Shown: positions 58,401 to 64,000 of the stretch, piece by piece
How positions within the stretch are numbered: the first letter of the stretch is position 1
Layout: each line of letters begins with the position of its first letter
Translations under genes and position numbers: made by a program
Notes under the pieces: model-generated
Seen by the model: the letters and a program-made list of their open reading frames with translations, nothing else
What the model was told of the DNA's origin: nothing
Database searches by the model: none
Assembly: GCA_036346255.1 (NCBI GenBank)
Contig: CM070618.1
Location: 63,340,256-63,404,255 of the forward strand
Origin: Ampelocalamus luodianensis
Taxonomy: Eukaryota; Streptophyta; Magnoliopsida; Poales; Poaceae
DNA length: 64,000 nt
Direction of reading: 5' to 3'

Positions 58401-61400
58401 ATATTGGGCAATGCCGGTGAGGTGATAAGAGGCTAGCCAGACTTTGTCGACCTCGTCCGTCCGTTGCCCTCGGAAGAATTGTTCTCATCGATTGTTCCAA
58501 GCTAGAGGATCGTCTTTGCCATCGTAGACAGGGAATTCCAGCTTGTGATAGCGTGGAACGCCTGATGAAACACTGCCTGTGGGCAATACGGTTGGAAAGT
58601 GCTGCTCATGAGGTTGGTGATGAAATTGGTTCTGATGGTATGGTATGGTGGGTAATGGTGAGGTGGGTGTTAAGGTGGTCGGGTATGGCAATTGCAGAGT
58701 ATGGTTGGAAGGTAATGATGTGGTGGACGTTTGTAGCGGTACCGATGATGACTGTCCCAGGTATGTCGACCGAGTCAGTTGCTGTGATCCTGGTCGAGGC
58801 TGCAAGAGACCGCAATTCCGTTGCTGGCTGCTTTTCAACGGCCGTTAAACGGGTGACCACATCCCCCATCTGTTGGTGCATGCCATCGAGTCGCCCTGTT
58901 ATCATCTGGAGGGATTGGAAAAGCTGCGCCATGGTCACCTCTTCCGTTGCTTCTTCTGATCCTGGCATCGCATCCACCGCAGAGGGCTTTGATACCAAAT
59001 TGGTGTGTGTTCCAGGGATCGCAAGCGATAGTTTTGCGCTACCGGAGGTCACGCGTGTGCAGGCCTGCGTCCAGGAGCCGTGGCGAGGTTGTCGACAAGA
59101 ACAAGACTGGGAATAGAGAACAGAGATTGGGAAAAGACTTTATTTCATTGCTTAATTGATACAACGAAACAGGCTCCCCTTATATAGTGTTTAATGTATT
59201 CTATCTGACTCCGAATACAATTCTCATCCAACTCTAAAGAAGGCAATCTATCTATTACGTAAAGCAATCAGAAACTAAAAGATAGCTAAGGATAAGGCTT
59301 CCTGTATTTAATACCTTTACTGCCGAATAGCCAATTCGCCTACGTTGCTGCTTCACTGGAGTTCGTTGGTTTGTCGCTTCTAGCTTTGCGACGTTGATAC
59401 TGAAGTCCTCACATAACACAAATATTTTAATTTTTTGAAAATAGACCTTAAAGATTTGTCCATTCTAACTAAGGCCATGACCTACAGTTGATATGGCTCT
59501 GATACCACTTTTGTCGAACCCGGGAGTGAAGGATCCCAGATTCTCTGTGTTTCATACACTAGTCCAGGAACAGTTAGTGTACATAGTCAAACAAAAATGA
59601 TAGCACATCCATATCACACATTTATTGAATAATAGTTAAGAGTTTGTTAGAGCTAGGCATAAGGCCAAATAAAAGATACAGCAGAAAACATAAATAAAAT
59701 GAGTAGGCCACACGATTTGCACAGGCAATCGTCTGGGGGCGCAGCCTTGTCCTCCAAGTCCTCACTGTCTTGTAGCAATCCTGATACCTGTGGCCGTCAC
59801 GCTGGCAGTAGGTGCATTGGAGACCTGTAGTAGAAGCAGCAACCACTGGTGCGTTGGGAGCTAGAGGGATCACGGTCGGTGTTGAAGAAGCAGACGAAGG
59901 AGCAAGCGCTGAAGCAGACAATACATCCTGTATCTGAGCCGCGCCACGATGACGATTCTCCTCAGCACGAACACTCGCGAGAGCCTCTACAAAGGCCAGG
60001 CGCGGGTGGCGAGTCGAGCTGAGCATGCATAGTCTCGAACTTAGGGCCGTGTCAGAAAGTTGTAGAGATGGCGAGTCTCCTAGTGAGTGCGGAGCCGCAC
60101 ACAACAGGGACAAGTCCGACAGACATCCGGCCATAGAGAGTCGAGCTGATGCCACACCTCAGACATCTGCCGGTAGAAGTCATTCACGGTGGCATCAAGT
60201 TGCTGAAGAGAATGCGCCTGGTGCACGACGGAGAGTTACATTGCATCACTCGTCGACTGGTAGTGAGCTAGGAGATGTTCCCACATCAGCTGCGTTGTTG
60301 GTAGCTCAGCCACATCCATGGAGGTGGCCACAGTCTTGCTACCCACCAAGATGGCGGTAGCACGAGCTTCGACATCTCGCCATCTATCGTAGGCATGTAG
60401 CTCAGACTAGTAGAGCTACTGTGGCCTCCGATCACGGCATTGGCGGCCTCTGGGATACTGACCGCACTGCCAGGAAGAGCCGCGAGAACTAGCGGCAGAG
60501 CGAGGCGACAGGCCGCCACGTGAGATGACCTAGAGGTCTTTGCCGTTGAGGCGAATCCTCAAGTGAACAACCCACTCCCTAAAGTTTGTCCCGTCGAACC
60601 GAACTGGGGGGAGTGGGATGGCGAAGGAGCCTCCGGTAGTAGCCATCAGTGGTGACTTGACCAGATTCGGAGTCAGGAGGCGGTGTGCTAAGGAGTAGAA
60701 GCCCCAGGCAGTGGTTCTAGCTAGATCGGGAGCCGGAGAGAAGCCAAAAGCCAGAGAGGGTGGAGAAGCCGGAGCCGAGGTTAAGGCGAGGCCGTAATTA
60801 CTGGCTCCACGTAGATTGCTGGAGCCGGAGTGAAGCCGAAGTTGTCGGCTCTACGTCGCTGGAGCCGGAGCGAAGACGACAGCTCCACGTAGATTAGTGG
60901 AGTTGGAGTGAAGCTGAAGTCGACGACTCCAATGGAATAGAAAAACAGAGTAAGGAGGCCCGGTGGCGTCGCGGCCGCCAGTGGCGGGGATGGCCGCTCG
61001 GGTTGGGGACATGCCGCCGCGAAAACGGTGGCGTCAGGGTGGTCCGGCTCGGGGCGGCGTGGATCCAGCGGCGCGGAGGAGCTGCGGCGGCGACGCCTGA
61101 AGCTGCGCCGGATCGGAGCGGCAGTGGCTTGGGCGGCGTTGCTCGTGGCGCTAGAGTAGAGGAAAGCTCGCGGCGGTGGCGGTCACATAGGAAACCCTAA
61201 CTCTAGTTCTGATACTATGTTGGAATGAACCTTGATCTATTCCAAGGGCCAAAAGACTAATATATTATGTACAGGGTAGGTTAATATGCAAAGAACATCT
61301 TAAGCTATATACATATCTAACACTTTTATTTGGAAATGCGCGACAATATACTCCATCTAGTCACAAAAGAATGTCGTTTTGGATATTGATACGGTCCCCA

Positions 61401-63120
61401 AAACATAACTTTGACCACTAATTTCTATTGTAATAGATTTTATAAAACCTAATAAAATTGCACTTTTATGAAAGTTCTTTTCGAGACAAATCTATACATA
61501 TCATTTTGATGTGTTCAATCTAAAAATGAGAAAAAATATCAATACCCAAAGTTCAGAAAGTTTACCTGTATGTAACCCAAAACGACAGTCTTTTGTGACT
61601 AGATGGAGTACTTTCTTTTAGGAAATGTTCCTCTCCTTTATCTATGAAAGTTTATATGTGGTCTTCTGTTGCAGGTTGTAATATTTGAGTCCAGGGTTAA
61701 GACTCCTCAAGTTGGCCTATATGCTCTTGCAAAAGCATTGTCTCAGAAAGGCGTTGCTAAAAAGATACAGGTCCCAATTCTCATCATTTCTAATCTACTA
61801 TGCAAGAACATGCATTCTTTGGAAGTCTTCTTTTGTTAAAGAGCTACTCATACTCATAACAAGCACTTCTAAAAAAAAATGAAACTATTTTTTTCGTTGA
61901 AAAAAAAACACAATTGTTATCCAATTGGAATAAGCATGTGGGATAAGTGGTTACCTTGGAAGGGACCAAATGCTTTTGTTTGGACTTCAGAAGCTATCAT
62001 CATTCTGTTCTGCAGTTGCCAGTTGGTTATTTGTCAATCAAGTAGATACCGAGTTGCTTATTTTGTTGATGGACTTATTTTTCTTTCATGGCAGGTAATA
62101 GCAAAGGCCCGTGTGCCAATTGTGAAGTTTGTGGAAAGAAATAGTGGAATAGCTTTTGACGTCAGGTTAAATTTTGTTGTCATTTAGGATTTAGCTATAC
62201 CAATATCCGACTTTTTTTTTCCTTTGTGCAAACACTTTGTCTTAATGCCTTTTTTTCTCTTCTGCAGCTTTGATGTTGATGGTGGACCGCAGGCAGCGGA
62301 CTTCATCAAGGTAATTGTTCAAACAAATGACTAATTATTCCATTATGGAATGGTAGCATGTACTCTGTTGAAGCTAATCTGTGATAGATGATCATATATA
62401 CTTTAGAATTTGGATCATCTACTTTTCCTGCTGACTCAGACAATTATCTTTTCCATTTTGTACTGTAGGATGCTGTCAAGAAGTTGCCTGCTTTAAGACC
62501 TTTGTGTATGATTCTGAAGGTTTTTCTTCATCAAAGAGAGCTCAATGAGGTACAATTAGACTAAAAACAAGTAATTTCTCCGCTCCATAATTAAAATGTG
62601 GTTATTTAGAATTGTTGGGCCGACCTAGATTTCTAATGATCATTTTACTATTTTTGGTAGGTCTATACAGGTGGGATTGGGTCATATGCTCTTCTCACGA
62701 TGCTGATCACACAGTTACAGGTAAAATGAGTTCTATTTATGTGCTATAGCTTGCAAGGCCTTATGTTCTGTATGATTTATCTAATGGGAATTGAGTTGCA
62801 TAAAGTTGAAAGTTATAACATAAGGTGTTTATTTCATGACATATTTAAGGCTTTCCTTCAAAAAAATATTTAAGGCATTTAACTAACAGAAATTCAGTTG
62901 TTTAGCTCTAAACACTGGTAACACAATAATTTCAACTGCCATATACTTTCCTCATTGTGGCATTGTTTACTACTCTGAAGTTTGCAGGATATTTGTCAAC
63001 CTGAGGATAATAAATTATCCACTGTTCTAAGGATTTATTTCTTTTTGTTAGTTGGTCTGGGGAGGGAAAGATATGCTGGGGTATCGTCGATCCAAGGAGC
63101 ACAATTTGGGAATTCTTTTG
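49406..63120 (+). CDS. TRF4/5-type non-canonical poly(A) polymerase, 3' end outside window
   Basis: Nine exons join in frame with GT-AG introns: 49406-49925, 50791-50903, 51000-51056, 61675-61770, 62095-62165, 62268-62310, 62469-62549, 62661-62720, 63052-63120. Exon 1 encodes an Ala/Pro-rich tail. Exon 2 encodes FCDFISPSAEEQ. Exon 3 holds the nucleotidyltransferase site VFGSFRTGLYLPTSDID with the two catalytic Asp. Later exons give the palm (VPIVKFVERNSGIAFDVSF), the PAP-associated core (LCMILKVFLHQRELNE) and GGIGSYALLTML. Family members (PAPD5/7, Trf4/5) add short A tails to nuclear RNAs for exosome decay. A second in-frame ATG at 49505 has the better start context. No lesion is seen. Intron 3 is 10.6 kb because of an antisense retrotransposon nest. 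Remaining exons must lie beyond 64000. Confidence 0.95.
53437..54010 (-). pseudogene. Decayed copia gag in the gag-only element
   Basis: In broken frames: NYVEWARVMKARLS-like and MKARLSAAHVWEAVDGD near 53930-54000, then in 53437-53682 VAEKLFRRVPEKYKRMARSI and LSTMSIEEAIGRLKVVNDDE, the typical end of a UBN2-type copia gag. It is unusually GC-rich for a gag. At least two frame changes lie between the parts. Confidence 0.8.
54150..54345. repeat. GC-rich tandem repeats, about 30-bp unit
   Basis: About seven units of CTCCTCCAGAGCGCCACCGC with CGCGCG extensions. Long open frames on both strands over 53541-54981 (Ala/Arg/Ser rich) come from this composition and are not taken as genes. Confidence 0.85.
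55800..57670 (-). pseudogene. Gypsy protease, reverse transcriptase and RNase H
   Basis: The protease has LLDTGSTHNFIS near 57660-57625 and VLGVQWLRTLGPI (57376-57621). RT has the blocks PSTSAFSSPVLLVKK, WRFCVDYRALN and FTKLDLCSGYHQVR (56713-57117). At about 56728-56735 one base is missing inside the codons of the catalytic Asp-Asp box, shifting the frame. The continuation HLKRSKCSFATPSVAYLGH, then FIVECDASGMG of RNase H, is in 56018-56716. After another shift 55246-56157 gives the end of RNase H (YRPGHLNIVADALSH). The enzymes would copy RNA to DNA; the lesion in the active box alone disables it. Confidence 0.9.
57690..58932 (-). pseudogene. Gypsy gag with zinc knuckle
   Basis: Start at about 58932 (MAQLFQSLQMITGRLDGM). 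The retrotransposon gag domain follows with PVYDGKDDPLAW, then a stop in the position after NNR (about 58488). The readable continuation has WYFQLERDTGTPSWPRLKE in a shifted frame, then LFTAGLPEQLRLDVEL (57969-58232) and the knuckle LCFNCDEQFVRGHRC (57694-58023). It would form the capsid. Frame changes make it non-functional. Confidence 0.85.
59413..59710 (-). mobile_element. Fragment of another LTR retrotransposon
   Basis: On the minus strand a perfect primer-binding site AGTGGTATCAGAGCC (59495-59509) directly follows an LTR-like end ...TTCGACA (59512). The LTR would run from 59512 rightward, its far end unclear near 59710. Only about 80 bases of its interior remain before the gypsy LTR at 59413, so it was broken by later insertions. 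Confidence 0.5.
59700..60646 (-). pseudogene. Copia gag of the short-LTR element
   Basis: Start at 60646 with MATTGGSFAIPLPPVRFDGT followed by NFREWV, a typical copia gag opening. A TAG at 60530-60532 replaces the Trp of a DLW motif and a frameshifted stretch follows. Further on are FYRQMSEVWHQLDSL and a CCHC knuckle CTYCQRDGHRYQDCYK (about 59765-59815). After the knuckle the frame runs into unrelated sequence near 59710, where another retrotransposon fragment begins. The protein would be the particle-forming capsid; it is broken. Confidence 0.85.
61323..61674 (+). other. Rest of intron 3 after the retrotransposon nest
   Basis: Host intron sequence. It contains an inverted pair of about 20 bases (ACTCCATCTAGTCACAAAAG at 61351-61370 and its inverse near 61590-61609), typical of a Stowaway-like MITE of about 260 bp. 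It ends with a TGTTGCAG acceptor at 61667-61674. Confidence 0.6.
61350..61610. mobile_element. Stowaway-like MITE
   Basis: The left end TACTCCATCTAGTCACAAAA and the inverted right end (TTTTGTGACTAGATGGAGTA) match fully. The tips have the CTCC(A/C)TC(T/C) form of Stowaway (Tc1/mariner) MITEs, with TA at both edges as the expected target. AT-rich middle, no coding. Confidence 0.8.
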
Positions 63121-64000
63121 GTAAGCAATAATTTTCTGAATGTTTCATAGTAATGAAATGTTTTACATTTAATTGCTTTGATATTTATCTTATGTAAGTT
63201 CCAGTGAGAATAGTCACTGGTTCATGTTGTGCACCAGGGTATATACTCACTGCTTACCGGTTTTGTAGTATATCCTACTTGCGAAATGCTTGTTTCATTT
63301 TTTTCCTTTGCTACTTTATTGGAGAAACATACATTCTCTTTTGATGATGGAGAAATGTAACATGATTGCAGCCTATGATGCGCCGATATGTGACACGGGT
63401 ACGGCGATACGGATACGATGATACCCCATTTCTCCAAAATGTCTGATACGGCGATACAGCTGTATATATATATTAAAAATATAAATTATTATAAGTTTCA
63501 GTCCAGGACTCACCTTCACTCCAACATCTCATCTCAGTTCAACAACTCTCTTAACAGATACCACAAATGCAAATTCAGCAATGCATCCTGCAGTCAGAAA
63601 TGCAATATTATTAGTTTGGGCTAATGGTAACACTCCCAGGCAGCATATGCAATGAACAATAGAAGACTTAGCTTCTGCATGAGTCATGACAAGCAGGAAC
63701 TTGATGATGAGTTGATGATCCTTCGGAACTTCTACTTGCCATATTGCACGAAATATACCTAACAAAAATCCATCAAACAACCATTCCTCTTGTAACTTAC
63801 AGATATGTAAAACACAACCCTAAACTAACCCAACTCAGTACATAGAATAAAAATCCAAACCAAACAAGTGGCAGGGGAAGTACCTGATGTGTAAAAGCAC
63901 TGCTGGAGTCGCTGCCTCGCTGACTTGCCGCTTGCTTGAGTCCTGGAGCCGCTGCCATGCTGGAGAAGCGGAGAGTGGTGGAGTCGCTGGTGCTGGAGGC
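63121..64000. other. Intron DNA and unidentified repeat at right edge
   Basis: After exon 9 no further exon of the TRF4/5-like gene is recognisable before 64000. From about 63372 there are GGCGATACGG and GATACGATGATAC repeats, a composition seen at the ends of some plant DNA elements. At 63880-63945 a minus-strand block MAAAPGLKQAASQRGSDSSS reads into a GTACTT donor, so an antisense element gene may begin here. The family is not identified. Confidence 0.35.

Larger units (their letters stand above)
51890..59413 (-). mobile_element. Ty3/gypsy element, 3' LTR missing
   Basis: A minus-strand 5' LTR of about 413 bp (59001-59413, TGTGAGGACTTCAG ... CACACCA) is followed by a primer site TTTGGTATCAAAGCC (58986-59000). 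The gene order gag, protease, RT, RNase H, integrase is that of Ty3/gypsy. After the integrase C-terminus the homology stops near 51970 and no 3' LTR is seen; the short phrase CAAATTGGTGTG occurs both there and at the 5' LTR edge (58998-59009), a possible deletion footprint. A gag-only element interrupts the integrase. Multiple frameshifts and stops. Confidence 0.82.
51635..61322 (-). mobile_element. Copia-type element with very short LTRs, outer shell of nest
   Basis: LTRs of 108 bp (51635-51742) and 105 bp (61218-61322), both TGTTGGAATGAACC ... TATCTAACA, about 90% identical, with TSD CTTTT (51630-51634 and 61323-61327). On the minus strand the 5' LTR is followed by GTATCAGAAC, a decayed initiator-Met tRNA primer site, and the 3' LTR is preceded by the purine tract GAGCGGGG. 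Only gag survives from this element; pol is replaced by other retrotransposon DNA. It sits in intron 3 of the TRF4/5-like gene in antisense orientation. Confidence 0.88.

Overview
The window is nuclear DNA of a flowering plant, almost certainly a grass. The evidence is a gene with many short introns and a very GC-rich first exon, dense LTR retrotransposons, Mutator-, hAT- and PIF-type DNA elements, and a captured SnRK2 kinase fragment. An Oryza-like genome is plausible but cannot be fixed from sequence alone. The window holds one clear host gene; nearly everything else is nested transposable-element DNA. Many insertions can be bounded by target-site duplications (TSDs), so the order of events can be read.

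Layout. (1) 1-11.9 kb: a TIR element with a possible captured gene piece (about 381-1809), a 4.2-kb solo LTR (1830-5988, minus), a 284-bp Mutator-type MITE (6639-6922), a minisatellite (8225-8475), a PIF/Harbinger-like element (9091-10220) and a SINE-like pol III promoter (10973-11017). (2) 11895-24527: a degenerate Ty1/copia element with TSD GATAT. Its 5' LTR is split by a 1156-bp hAT element (TSD GCTGGGCC), and its 3' internal part by a 5.0-kb solo LTR (TSD ATAAG). (3) 24.5-28.1 kb: intergenic DNA and a long TA/TATG microsatellite. (4) 28131-34418: a TIR element carrying a broken SnRK2-type kinase fragment, split by another solo LTR (28648-32297, TSD CGCCT). (5) 34506-48282: a small hAT element (TSD AGTAGAAC) that received a large Mutator-like element (about 34770-48014). 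That element carries a decayed MURA-type transposase, a GRF zinc-finger gene and a plant-mobile-domain (PMD) gene, and is itself split by a fourth solo LTR (39799-43967, TSD CATCG). A MITE (48285-48612) later split the right TSD of the hAT. (6) 49406-63120 and beyond: the host gene, a TRF4/5-type non-canonical poly(A) polymerase on the plus strand. Intron 3 holds a 9.7-kb antisense retrotransposon nest (51635-61322, TSD CTTTT) made of a copia-type element with LTRs of only about 106 bp, a broken Ty3/gypsy element, and a gag-only element with TSD AAATG.

The most unusual features are these. All four long solo LTRs keep a matching exon-like architecture ending in a short exon that terminates Asp-Asp-stop. 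The composite Mutator element pairs transposase, GRF and PMD genes with arrays of near-perfect palindromes in its ends, and similar palindromes occur in the small MITE at 6.6 kb. The only gene without visible lesions is the TRF4/5-like gene; the element genes all carry stops or frameshifts, apart from the PMD gene, which is the least damaged.
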